Shown piece after piece: positions 1-10,662 of a stretch of 64,000 nucleotides of DNA. Both the position numbers and the translations under genes were made by a program. Source of the DNA: Xenoacremonium recifei (taxonomy: Eukaryota > Ascomycota > Sordariomycetes > Hypocreales > Nectriaceae); assembly GCA_012184525.1 (NCBI GenBank), contig WOFQ01000017.1, positions 310,001 to 374,000 on the forward strand, read 5' to 3'. The notes beneath the pieces were generated by a model. The model did not search any database and was not told the DNA's origin. It was given only the letters and a program-made list of their open reading frames with translations. The first letter of the stretch is position 1. Every line of letters begins with the position of its first letter.

Positions 1-568
1 AACTACATGGCACACCCTCACCGGGTTTCCAAATACATCACAACGATCAAGAACCAGTTCGATTTCTATGATCTCCATGCTGTCGTTGTCGAGGGTTCGC
101 TGGACAAGCATATCACGTTGACATCAGTCGCAGACATTGCTGAAGTGGTTACTCGCGCAATCGAGTACAAGGGCGAATGGCCTGTCATTAGTGGAATGCG
201 TGGGGACCGCTTAACAATTGGAGAGCTTCTTCAGCTGGCAGAGAAAGTTCGTGGTACGTTAAATTACCTTACTACATGTGTCAAACTCAGCAACTCATTC
301 ATCCATAGGCAAGCCTTTCACTATCGAGTGGTTGAAGAAGGAGGACCTCGAAGCTGGAGAGCTGAAGACAGAAACCTACCCTCGTTTGGACATCCCCTCA
401 ATCCCTGTGGAGCAAAGAGATGTTTTCTCGAAGACAGCTGCCATTTGCATGCAACTTGCTTTTCTTAAAGAAATTTGGACTGTGTCGGATGAGTGGAACA
501 AGATCCTGCCCGACTACAAGTTTACTAAGACCGAGGACTTTTTGAGGAAGGCTTATGAAGGTAAGTAG
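1..568 (+). CDS. NmrA-like/isoflavone-reductase-like NAD(P)-binding protein, 3' end only
   Basis: This is the C-terminal half of an NmrA-type atypical SDR; the reading frame is open to the left edge, so the start lies outside the window. A 55-nt GT-AG intron (254-308) joins an exon ending KVRG to one beginning KPFTIEW in frame. The segment with DIAEVV, WPVISG and LTIGELLQLAEKVRGKPF is typical of the region after the Rossmann fold where NmrA/isoflavone-reductase relatives close the substrate pocket. The simplest stop is at 566-568. The sequence there (gaag|gtaagtag) also reads as a donor, with an acceptor at 614, so a longer alternative C-terminus is possible. Such proteins are NADPH-dependent reductases or redox sensors; the substrate cannot be inferred. 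The Rossmann glycine motif is not in the window. Confidence 0.75.
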
Positions 569-958
569 TGATGGCATTGTGGTTCTGGTTCAACTTGCAC
601 ATACAATTTGATAGATCCCTCCAGTAGAGTAGAATACCGAGGTCAATGGAACGGACATTACGACGTGTTATGTACCACAAGGGTCTTTGCAATTACCCCA
701 ATAACAAACCAAACCTCTATACGCACCCGTGCGAGAGGGAAAAAAAACACGCCATTAAATTGCTTCGAGGTTTGAGCGTTCATCCTGGTGTGGTCAGTCT
801 TCTACGGTAATACCACGGACAAGTGTTGCACTACTGCTAGTCAACAAGGTGCGAATCAGATCGCAGCCTTTTCCTGCTGACGTCGGTTAAAAACCCCGCA
901 GAGGACGACGGGAACGAAAGGCAACTTAGCTACTGCATTCTCACGAAGTCTCCAGGTG
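569..958. other. Intergenic, promoter of the first Zn2Cys6 gene
   Basis: About 390 nt between the NmrA-like stop and the next ATG. It holds an A-run at 738-746. I see no ORF, repeat or RNA gene in it. Part of it would become coding if the alternative C-terminal exon of the upstream gene is used. Confidence 0.5.
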
Positions 959-3550
959 ATGGCAGACTCTCAGACGCCTAAAGAATCGAAGAAAGCTCCA
1001 TGGGCCTGCCAGTTGTGTCGAGACCGGAAGCTCCGTTGCGACGCCTGGGAGAAAGGCATTCCCTGCACAAGATGCCGCAGGAGTGGACGATCATGCCACG
1101 AGCATGCAGTTGGCCGAAGAACGTGAGTCTCATAAAACCATCGTTGCATTAAGAAAGTATTTAATCCATTCGTGCACTCTACTTTAGACGGCCATCTTTG
1201 AGCAAGAACATTACAAACAACGAGCTCGCGACGACTTCCTCTACGACCCCATCAACGGCTCCGTTGGGGAACTCTAACAACTCAACCGCCTTGTCTTCCG
1301 CGAAAGGCGAGACTCAGTCACCTTCAACAAAGAACACTTCTCGCCCCTCACATTCAAAGCCAGCCCCTTCATCTTTTGTCTTCTATCTCACTTATAACTT
1401 TCTCGTGGCTGGCAATTTGCACAATGTTGTGTCTGAAGATATTGACTACCTTGAGTCTCAAGGTTGCTTCCTAATACCAGACCGCGAAAACCTTGATGAT
1501 GTTGTCCAGCAGTTCTTCTTGCATATGCACCCGTTTCTCCCTTTGTTTAACGAAGGAGACTTCTGGGAAATGTACTACCAAAGAGGTGTCACTGACCTGT
1601 CAGCCCCAAAAATGTCTCTTCTAGTCTTCCAGGCTTTGATGTTCACCGCATGCAATGTAATCGAGCCCAAAGTTTATTCCGCTTTGTCAAAGTGTTAACA
1701 GGTGCCAGTTCTCATCCCAAGATACTATCCGCAACCTAGGGTTTGCAAGTGCTCGCGACGCAAAAGCCAGCTTCTATCGCAAAGCCAAGGTAGCCCAAGA
1801 CGTTCTCCTTGTCGAAAAGTAACCCTATCTAACAGATATTGTAGCTCCTTTATGACTTCGAAAGCGAGACATCTCCTGTATACATTGCCCAAGCCTCCTT
1901 GCTTCTGTCCTTCCGCGCGGGACCGACCTTCTTGAGCGCAAAGAAGACCACGTGGCTGAGCATCGCGATAAGACATGCCGAAACTGCAAATGCAAACAAC
2001 TACGAAACGGTCCGACATTCAAATGCTAGGGGGGAAGATGAAGATCCGAAACTCGCAAATACTCTGAAGCGTCTATGGTGGTGTTGCGTGATACGCGACA
2101 GGGTTCTTCCAATCTGTTTCAGACGGGGCATTCAAATAGATCGTTTGCACTTCAATTTTGGAACAAGCCAGCCACTCTGCTATACTGACCTAGAAGACGA
2201 GATCTATTCAAGCGCTGTTTATGGACCAGAAACGAAGAAAGGCCTGCTAAATGTGCTAGAGAAATTCATTGAGCTATGCATCATTCTCACCGACATCTTG
2301 GCAGTTATTTATCCTCTTCATGAGACCTGGTCTGGGCGTGACGCTCTCACGCTGGATATCCCCCAGATTGAGCAAGCAAAGGGCAATTTGCAGCGGTGGA
2401 AACATGAGATGGCGACATTGTTCCAGGACGTTTTCAACAGACAAGGCACATCGCCTGCAGGGTCTTCTGACGATCAGTACGACCCTGTAGCATTATATGT
2501 CAATATGTCCTATGTCTTCTGCCAGTAAGCCGAAGAAGTTCTCATATTGCAATGAAAACGGCTAATTATGGTAGCTCAACATCGATTGCGCTTTGCCATT
2601 ACGAACTTCTGTGTCTGGTAAACAGTTATGATGAGGGACTATCTGGTCTCCCAATCACCCTCCAAGACTGTCAAGCAGAACTGACAGAAGCTGTATCTGC
2701 TATTACCGAAGCTTACAGTAACTTGGATACCTTAAAGCTTGCCCGCTGGCTCACTAGTAGTGCTGTTGCGTGCATTGCCACGCCGCTCCTACTACACTTA
2801 CTCGACTTCAAACTACTTCATCAATCTACCACCCCATCTGATTTGGAATCTTTGGTGATGGAAAAGAGTCAGAAACTGAAGAACCTCATCTCCATCATCA
2901 AGACATGTGGAGAACAATATGAGCTTGTCGACTTTGTCACCAATGCAATATTCCGCATCCTAGGAACCATCCGGATTAACAGTCCGCTTGCTTCATCGGA
3001 TGTAAACGGATCTTATGAATGGACAAGTATGGCTTCATTAAATCCACGACTGTATCTCCTATCAGTTTTGATACTCGACCTAAGTTTCAGCAAAGACAAG
3101 CTATGCCAGCGAAGTGACTTTCCAGCGCTTCTATCTCAACCACATCCAGCTCCCTATGGCCAGGTAGAGATACTGCCACAGCATGAGGGGGCGGGATGGC
3201 CACGCGTGGCACCCGAGGGTACAAACACTGGGATAGGCTTGAACTCCATCGCTATTTCGTCTTTGTTGGATCAATGGCAAGACGTGGGACTATCAGACAA
3301 GTTCAGTAACTTTGCTGGAAGCACTCAGCAACCCCTGGCCCCCCAAGTCTACAACGATGTTCAGATGCTAGACCGCGAAGCTCATCAGACGGGTGCCACT
3401 GATACATACTCATCGGATCTTGCTGGTGCAATGGAAGGATTTGCCGAACTGGACTTCAACCTCGGTGACTCTGTGGATGATGTTGTTGGAACCTTAGCGG
3501 ATCTAGGACTTCCGTCCTTCGTTCATGATATGATTAGAGCTGCTCTATGA
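959..3550 (+). CDS. Zn2Cys6 transcription factor with fungal MHR domain
   Basis: Five exons (959-1122, 1188-1656, 1709-1789, 1845-2524, 2575-3550) give a 789-aa protein. The binuclear zinc cluster is at the N-terminus with cysteines 17, 20, 27, 36, 39 and 46. A Ser/Thr-rich linker follows, then a fungal-specific regulatory domain that includes FLHMHPFLPLFNEGDFWEMY and LLLSFRAGPTF. This arrangement, with an early motif about a large-scale 'FF.HMHP.LP' pocket, resembles the cutinase-transcription-factor type, but a specific target cannot be named. The third exon boundary is set by restoring the conserved TACN/FSSQDTIRNLGFASARDAK reading across the 52-nt intron. It is a nuclear DNA-binding regulator. 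Neighbours are the NmrA-like gene upstream and an acetyltransferase convergent downstream, which are plausible targets. Confidence 0.85.
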
Positions 3551-3797
3551 CATTGTCTCGGGGTTCTCGTCATCAAATGACGAGCCATTCACACCTCAAT
3601 AGAATATTATTAAATTTTAATAGGTTGATCTATATCACTCCGGGTCATCTACACTCTATCTCTCTCACAGTCTAGCTTGCAAACAGAATTTCCAATACAA
3701 ACACGCAATTTGACATCAACAAGTAGTCTTGAGAGTCGTTACATGTCTCTTGCAATTCGATCCATAGCAAGGCCATTCGAAGAAGCTGGAATGGAAC

Positions 3798-5301
3798 TTA
3801 GGCTAAATTGCGAAAGTCTTCGAACATGAGCGTGCGAATCTCGTCCACAAATTCGTCTTCATTCTCAAGCGGGATTCCCAAGGCATGTTTCTGCCATGAT
3901 ATAGTGATAGTCATGCTGCCTTCTTTGACAGTTGCGAAGCTGAAGGCAAACGGCGCTCCAAGAACCTGCCCAGGTTGTGAGAAGATAATCTTCATCAACT
4001 TCACTTGGGTCTCGGGTTCATGCCCAGTCTCCTTTTGGCGTGTGGCATCGAAGACCCCGACGTTACTAACTTCCCAAGAGCCTTCGCGTTGATCTCCGAA
4101 TCTCCCCAGCATCCACTTTCTTATGTTGGAAACATAGCGGAGCAAACCAAGAGGTTGGTCTTGCAGCGACGATGCGGCCTCGGCTATCTTTCTGCTAGCT
4201 TGGCAGGCTTCTTCCCAGTTAATTCCAGACTTAAGGCCATCGGCGTCTAGCCGTGTATGGGTGAGGTAGGAGGTTGACACAAAATTTCCCATCTCGTTGT
4301 TTGATACGCCAACAAGTCGGCGTAGGTTAGTCGGTGTCGTGGACATGAAGTTGGAAATGGCTGGGTCGCGGATTACCTGGCTCAATGCTCTCGTAATGAT
4401 CTGATGGATCAAGCCAGTGAGTGTTGAGCCATTTGCCCTAGCTATCTGCACAGCGTTTTGGAGAATATCTGCTTCGATCTCAAAAAGTTTGACCCTGCTG
4501 TGTGTTCCGATTTCAGGACTTTCGCACATCCGTGCACCAGTCCATGTGCCGAGACCCGGGTGAGCGACTCGGGCTTGAAGCCCCAACATTCTGGCCATCA
4601 TCTGGGGCAACAATAGTGATGCCAACGGAGTAAAGAGGTATGACCAGGAAATCGGAAGTCGCTCCGGAGTGTCAAATGGCTCGGCCAACTGACATTGGGG
4701 TGTTTGAATGAGACTCGTCTTAGGCGATGAAGGGCGTGGTGTTTTCTCCGATCCTTCTAGAAATGTGCGTTGGAAAGCAATACCACTATTTCCATCTCCA
4801 ATTGTATGCGAGTACGCGAAAGCGACGAAGCTTTGACGCGCGTTCAAAGGAAGCACCACAAGTTTCCAGGGAGGAATTCCTATAGGAAATGGCTCGTCCA
4901 TTGTCAGTGCCAGAATAGCCTCAATAGCATCCTGGTCGCTTTCGTCTTCAGAGACATTTCCAACGATATATATGTGTTTCTCGAGATCAATTGAACTGAC
5001 TCGGTGATAAGACGACTTTTCTATGCCTGCATCACGAACAATGACGCATAAGAAAGGATGCTGCTCGATGCAATGGGCGAGAGGGCTGAAATAGAACTTG
5101 GGCGAGTTAAGAGGAGAGCCGGCTGGGTATTCATACACGCCGCCAACCAACACTGCGTTGTAAATTCCGAGATCTTCGCGACTGATTGTTCTCCGTTCGT
5201 TTGGACCTGTTCACGTTCATTATCAAACTCATGTGAATAGCAAAAAAGTCCAATGTGAATGACTCACTGGCGAATCTCGCGAACTGAGGATCTGAAGACA
5301 T
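3798..5301 (-). CDS. Alcohol acetyltransferase family (AATase/Sli1-like) acyltransferase
   Basis: Two exons (5301-5268 and 5206-3798, intron 61 nt) encode 480 aa. The short first exon supplies MSSDPQFARFAS and joins in frame to PNERRTISREDLGIYNAV. The catalytic HxxxDG motif of the acetyl-CoA-dependent acyltransferase superfamily is HTIGDG at residues 145-150, with a second superfamily region in the C-terminal half. Family members esterify alcohols or N-acetylate hydrophobic compounds with acetyl-CoA (yeast ATF1/2 and the drug-detoxifying SLI1 are in this family). No transmembrane helix is evident. It is divergent from a Zn2Cys6 gene starting at 5898 and convergent with another ending at 3550, so it is flanked on both sides by regulators. 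A TATA-like tract lies near 5393-5400, about 95 nt upstream. The substrate is unknown. Confidence 0.85.
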
Positions 5302-5897
5302 CTTTGTGTCGAAAAAGACAGAGAAGATGGGGTGTTCAACTGAGGTGAATGTGACGAGTCTGTAGGCGGCACAATGAAGAGAACGATGAAGAGTATTTAT
5401 CCTTAAAATGGATTGCTTCGAGCGACATCATCAAATCCTTCGGCTGGGTCGTTATAGGGGTTCGTGACCATTTTAATGCATTCTTGGTTCCATCCTCCAT
5501 GATTAACCACAAATAGAAAAGGAGAACTGGAACGTCATGAGTCCTCCGTGCTCTACTCCCTGCTCGTAAAGAGGCATCCCGCTCGGCATCTTCGGCTTGC
5601 GTGGGCCAATTTCTGAAGCCAATCGGATCAACGCTTTCGACGCGAAACAGGGGCTAGTGACCGGACAATTCTTTCCATTTACAGTAACAAGCAAAAGTTA
5701 GCGGCTGTTATCGTTCACGCTGGTGCTGGATGGAAAATCCTCCAACTGGCTCTCCCTCTTTTGACGCCCCTGCATTAGCCATCAACGCACGACCTGCCAT
5801 GCTACCCAACGATTCAGAATCTGTCCGTTTGATGCGTTTGCCATTGAAGGAAGGTTCTCTTTGCTCGAACTGTGTGTGATCTCCATTTGGTCCGTCG
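5302..5897. promoter_or_regulatory. Divergent promoter between acetyltransferase and Zn2Cys6 gene
   Basis: 596 nt shared by the acetyltransferase (leftward) and the 517-aa Zn2Cys6 factor (rightward). No convincing gene is present. A shared promoter would allow coordinated expression, but I could not identify a defined operator. Confidence 0.45.
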
Positions 5898-7451
5898 ATG
5901 GCAGCCTCTCCCTCGATTTCTATCTCCTCCTCTCAGCATCTGCGGGAGCTACCGACGGGGAGGATCAATGCATGCAAATCTTGTTATAAAAACAAAGAAA
6001 AATGCACCTATATCGACATAGGAAGGGGATGCTGTAGGTGCATCAATCTCGGCAGGGAATGCGTCGCTAGGCCGAAGAAGCGTATTGGCCGTCGGCCCGG
6101 CACCGCGAATTTCTCTCATGGGAAATGCTCCGTTCTCGAATTTGGCCCCGGAAAGCCTTCAAATCATAGGAGTCACTCGGATTCAGACGATCAATCCTCT
6201 TGCGGAACTCCCTCATCAACATGCTCTACCGATGTTTCTCGACTCAAGCCACGACCACCTTCTGAACATGTGGGAAATCACGGCTCGATTAATAGGTCTA
6301 CGGCGGCTTGGGCCCCTCACGAGCTACCAACACTGGGCCTCTCACGCCTTGATAGAATGCTGTCGACGAAAGAGGGCTTCTTCGAAGCTCATCGCTATTT
6401 CATGTTGGGTCGCAGCTTCAGTCACCAATTCCAGTCAACTGTTTGCATGCTATACGCCCATGCTCCGAAGTTCCTTGGCCCGGCATACTCTACAACGTTG
6501 GAGCTGCTGAGCTCCCGTGGATCTCAACTCAAGACCCACGATGACTTCAGTCTTACACTAGGGAGGCTTGGCCTTCGACATTTGTCAGACGGTCAATCAA
6601 CTGTTACAGACGTCAAGGGTGCAGCGGCAACCTTGCTGCTGGGCCAAGTACTGTTGGTTTATAACAGTTTGGTAACGTGTCCTTCAGCTCGTGTTATCAC
6701 CCGTGCAGCAATACTGTGCGCCAAAGACTGGTATCCAGCATTGCTGCAAAATCCTGACCTTGACTCCGTCACCCTAACATCCGTCGTTGCGGACACGGTG
6801 GAATGCTTGTTTAGACGCGAGAAACCTGTTCTGAGATTTCCTGACATCAACAGGCAAGTCATCGATAGGTTTATAGGAGTTTGCTACCCTCTGGTACAGT
6901 TCTTCTACGACCTCTGCGACAAGAGCTATGATGTCAAGACATGTCATCCAGACTTGCTCTTTGCTTCTGATCAGACCGATCCCTACACCGAAATTGAAAG
7001 GAAAATTAGAGCCTGGTCCCCCGTAACGCCGCCTAACTTCTTCACGGAGTACGACTCCCAAGAAACGTATACCATCTTGGCCCAGGCACGATTATTTCGA
7101 CTTGCAGCGCTACTAATCATCCACCGCCTGCGGTTTCCTCTGGGTGTCGAGGATCAGATTGGTACATGCTATGCAGAGAACATTCTCAACGAGTTATCTA
7201 TCCTAGCCAGTAGACCTAATGATGGCGCTACGGGTTTTGGGAGAGATTTTCCTCTGTTGGTAGCCTTCATCGAGTTACCAGGTGCAGGACTAGAAGCACT
7301 CAAGGCCACTGAGAGATTCAGGTTCAGGTGGCAGCACACTGATGAAATTTGTGCTTTTGTAAAATCGGTCGGAAAGGCGTACGAAGAAGGGTACAATGGG
7401 CTATGGATTGACTTGCTTGAAGGACAGCTCCCGAACATTTTATTTCCATGA
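5898..7451 (+). CDS. Zn2Cys6 transcription factor, intron-less
   Basis: A single 517-aa open frame. The zinc cluster is CKSCYKNKEKC, then C-x2-C (residues 45 and 48) and C55, with spacing C26-x2-C29-x6-C36-x8-C45-x2-C48-x6-C55. An extra Cys46 sits inside the second half of the knuckle. A basic stretch KKRIGRRPG follows immediately, as in AflR-type factors that keep a basic linker next to the cluster. The remainder is a low-similarity alpha-helical region without an obvious MHR signature. The lack of introns contrasts with its neighbours. Its divergent placement with the acetyltransferase makes it a candidate local regulator. The target is not known. Confidence 0.8.
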   Translation: MAASPSISISSSQHLRELPTGRINACKSCYKNKEKCTYIDIGRGCCRCINLGRECVARPKKRIGRRPGTANFSHGKCSVLEFGPGKPSNHRSHSDSDDQSSCGTPSSTCSTDVSRLKPRPPSEHVGNHGSINRSTAAWAPHELPTLGLSRLDRMLSTKEGFFEAHRYFMLGRSFSHQFQSTVCMLYAHAPKFLGPAYSTTLELLSSRGSQLKTHDDFSLTLGRLGLRHLSDGQSTVTDVKGAAATLLLGQVLLVYNSLVTCPSARVITRAAILCAKDWYPALLQNPDLDSVTLTSVVADTVECLFRREKPVLRFPDINRQVIDRFIGVCYPLVQFFYDLCDKSYDVKTCHPDLLFASDQTDPYTEIERKIRAWSPVTPPNFFTEYDSQETYTILAQARLFRLAALLIIHRLRFPLGVEDQIGTCYAENILNELSILASRPNDGATGFGRDFPLLVAFIELPGAGLEALKATERFRFRWQHTDEICAFVKSVGKAYEEGYNGLWIDLLEGQLPNILFP

Positions 7452-7771
7452 AATCGTCTGCGAATCAACGAATTGGTATATCCAATCACTTAACCGGATA
7501 CTAGAAGGCGAGCGAAAACTTTACGAATAATTATGTTAGAATTACTTCAGCGATAACTTAATGATAGAAACAAGACCTAATTAATTGAACTGAGAAATCT
7601 ATATAAATAATCTCGACAGTGTGAAATCCAATCAATTACGATATGACGCCACTCGGTATTTGAGCCTTTGGGATAGAAGAAACACCGTTCGCAAAACTAT
7701 GCACAATATTCCTCGTTTATTTTCCAATTTCTACTCTACTCCGTCCAACCTGTGACGAATCTCTTGAGAAA
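7452..7771. other. Intergenic, AT-rich convergent 3' region
   Basis: 320 nt between the stops of a plus-strand Zn2Cys6 gene and a minus-strand small gene. AT-rich (runs such as aattatgttagaattact near 7530). It probably carries the two polyadenylation signals; nothing else seen. Confidence 0.4.
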
Positions 7772-8284
7772 CTATCTCTCAACAAAGCAGGAAGCGAGAC
7801 CACTTTTGAGTGTATAGTGAGGATTTGCCACTACATGAGGGTAAACTAGTTCATAAGAAACGCCTACACCATACAACTCCTTAAATTCCTGGTTCTTTAC
7901 TGGATCCCTGTCGAGATTCCTGCTGTTGTTAGTCGGGGTGGTATTTTCGACCGTGGGACGGTTACTTCTACGAGATGTGAGAATACATACAGAGCAGGAC
8001 AACCGTCAATGCTACTACTGCGACACCGCCTACTGAGCCCCCCACAACTGCTCCTCTCTGGTGCTTCTCGTCTGTGAAAGAAGCACTGGAAATTGTTGTG
8101 GCTGAAGAATCAACGGAGGAGGCAGGGGAGGCTGTTGCTGGCGGGTATTTCGATTCAGCTAGAGCTTAGATCAGGGTTCAGGTTCCTCATTTGGGTCAAT
8201 AAGAAACGCACGATACTGTATGAGAGAAATCGCAGTCTTTTTATCTTCTGGATTTTCTTCCATGAGACCGTTAAGCGAAGACAT
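7772..8284 (-). CDS. Small probable single-pass membrane protein (131 aa), tentative model
   Basis: I built this gene from three exons: 8284-8212, 8158-7987 and 7922-7772. Introns are 53 and 64 nt, all GT-AG, and frame is maintained throughout. The middle exon reads a Ser/Thr/Pro/Ala-rich stretch (PPATASPASSVDSS), then KHQRGAVVGGSVGGVAVVALTVVLL, a glycine/valine transmembrane helix of the kind in fungal Mid2/WSC-like surface proteins. The last exon is a cytoplasmic-like tail containing KELYGVGVSYEL, ending at a TAG. The TATAAATA at 8370-8363 lies 79 nt before the chosen ATG. No signal peptide is visible, so the first exon may be wrong or an upstream exon may exist. The donor of intron 2 (GTATTC) is weak. 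Function unknown. Confidence 0.45.
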
Positions 8285-8362
8285 CCTTCGAGGTTGGTGA
8301 GATTCGGGAAATAATGGCAATTGAACCCTGATTTGAAACTTGAGGCGCAAAGAAAATCTGCT

Positions 8363-8370
8363 TATTTATA
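8363..8370 (-). promoter_or_regulatory. TATA box-like TATAAATA
   Basis: Minus-strand TATAAATA, 79 nt upstream of the proposed ATG of the small membrane-protein gene. It supports a minus-strand promoter here. Seen directly; function inferred. Confidence 0.35.
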
Positions 8371-8858
8371 ACCTTGCGCAGATTAAGGATCACTACGTAG
8401 GTTCATTCCATAGAAGACTAGGACTTGGAGGTCATCGTAGTCCTGCATCGCTGCCTTGCTTGTTGCTTAGATCTTGGCGTCTGCAGGTCAAGATTTGATC
8501 GACATGGGATTTGCCTGATTTGTTCTCCGCGACCCCCGCGACCTTTGCGGGGCATTTGCGAGCAGACGAATCTCAGCAAGCAAAGTGCCCGACGCCTAGC
8601 CTTTTCTACCGCAAGGCATCCTCTCGTCATAAAATTCCCGAGCCCAAGACACATTTAGACAATCTGCGTTTTCAGCCTCCTAAATTTGGACACGAGCAAG
8701 GCTAGATGCGCGAATCATCATGGCATCTTTTCTATTTGACGTCATTTCTTCTCCCGCTTCTCAATCATTAGCGAGTCTTTACGCGATCGAAACACGGATC
8801 CATCGAGTGGACAGAAACCTTCGCTGCCTCATTCCGCAAGGAGTCATCCCGAGTCTCA
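8371..8858. other. Intergenic, no gene recognised
   Basis: Region between the divergent small membrane gene and the next Zn2Cys6 gene. Overlapping short frames on both strands between 8418 and 8705 show no recognisable protein features. It acts presumably as a divergent promoter. Confidence 0.4.
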
Positions 8859-10524
8859 ATGCCGAGGAAAGGACTCCCTAAGGTTCGCACAGGATGTGTG
8901 ACTTGCAAGTACGCTCCTTTTGCCTCAGAAAGCCATCTTCAGACAGCCCCACGCCCTATTGAATTGTCGGTGCTTCATCTATAGTGAACTTGATCTGACA
9001 ATACATGTGCCCAGGATACGGAAAGTTAAATGTGATGAGACACGGCCAGCATGCGTCAGATGTCAAAAGACCGGCAGGAAGTGCGATGGCTATAACGTGC
9101 ATACTTATAGCCATGGCTCTCGCTCTTACACCTGGGAGGAGTTGTTGGGTACTTCGGGTCAAAGACCTCCACGCCTAGCATTGTCCTCTATTCCGGGTAC
9201 CAGTGGCCCGGAGCTCAGAAGCTTGGCATTCTTCCAGCACGTGGTGGCAGGGTCTTTAGGCGGGCTCCTCCCGAACACATTCTGGACATATACGGTTCTA
9301 CAAATGGTGTACAACGAACCGACAGTAAAGCACGCCATTTTTGCAATTAGCTCTTTTTATGAGGATTGGAACATTTCTCGGGAGCCCCTCGATAGCAAAG
9401 AACCCTCTCAACAGCTAGTGAACCAGTTTGCCATTGCTCACTACAATGCTGCTATTGGGTGTCTTGTCAATCCCGCACAAAGTTCGACAAGCTTGGTTGA
9501 GACAACGCTGTTGACCTGCATTCTCTTTGTATGTATTGAACTTTTGCGTGGCAACATCCAACAAGCAACCACTCATACCATCCACGGAATTTCACTGCTA
9601 AGCAGCCTACATAATCCCGTCAGCCTAGAAATTAGGCGCATCTTCAGACATCTAGGAATCCTCCCATGCTTCTTTGCCAAAGACCTGCCTGACTCTCAAT
9701 CTTGTATTGAGAGCGAGCCATCACGTCCGGCCTTCCGCGACTTATCTGAAGCACAAGATTCCCTAGAGTCGCTGCTTATCCGGGGAGCAAGGCTGGTACG
9801 GGTTGCCAATCAACATCACATTGGGGTTATAAAACCTCTTTCTTTCGACATCATCTCGCAACAACAAAGGCCCATTGACGACGAGATGGATGCATGGTGG
9901 GTAGCATTTGTACTACTAAAAAATAGTTTCAAGATTACCGAACCGCAGCAACATACCGTCCTTTTGTGGTTGGAACTACGATGGATTGATGCAAAAGTAT
10001 GGATAGTAACTTGTCTCACTCGCGATGAAATCGTCTGGGACTCCCAGTTCGATAGGTTCCGTCGGATGATCGAGATCGGCCGGCTTGTTCGTAAATCAAC
10101 GGCTTCAAGCATGACTACATCTAGAAACTTCTCTCTCACCATAGGCTTTTGCCCAATACTTTTCTCAATTGTGCATCGATGCCGCTATCTGAAACTCAGA
10201 ATCGAGGCTCTACGCCTTTTGAAGAGCTTATCTTGGGAGCGAGAGCTTGCTTGGGACAGAGGCGCTTTCCTCGGAATGGGGAAAAGAATTATCGAGATTG
10301 AACACAACCTAGAGTTGACGCCTATTATGGCTGTAAAGTTACAGAATGCTGATGATGAAGATGGCTCAGTACAGCCTAATGTCCCTTGGCGCGTACGAGA
10401 TATTGTGCTTTCAGTCAGTAAGGGCACTACGGCTGTGAGGAGTGGAAGCATTAGTTTCGTTATGAAGAGTGCTATCGACGGGAGTGAGAATCTCATTCAA
10501 GACTCTTTCACTGTAGTTAGGTAG
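8859..10524 (+). CDS. Zn2Cys6 transcription factor (fungal_trans_2-like)
   Basis: Two exons (8859-8908 and 9015-10524, intron 106 nt) encode 519 aa. The intron interrupts the zinc cluster exactly after CVTCK, a position commonly split in this family. The joined cluster has cysteines 13, 16, 23, 30, 33 and 40, beginning MPRKGLPKVRTGCVTCKIRK, followed by GRKCDGY. Downstream, LAFFQHVVAGSLGGL and a helical region with VNQFAIAHYNAAI are typical of the 'Zn cluster plus DUF3468/fungal_trans_2' class. Translation from the in-frame ATG at 8920 would lose half the zinc cluster, so the upstream ATG at 8859 is preferred. It sits tail-to-tail with the sugar-cluster regulator. The target is unknown. Confidence 0.85.
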
Positions 10525-10662
10525 TTGATAACAGTCTCATCATAAAGGAGATCTTAGCAAACATGTTTTCACGCTTTATTCTCCTGAGCGGAACGGCTTT
10601 TCATTTGGCAGAGGGTTATAGGAGAGGTATTTCTATGTGGAAAGCATTCCTTGGACTCCGAT

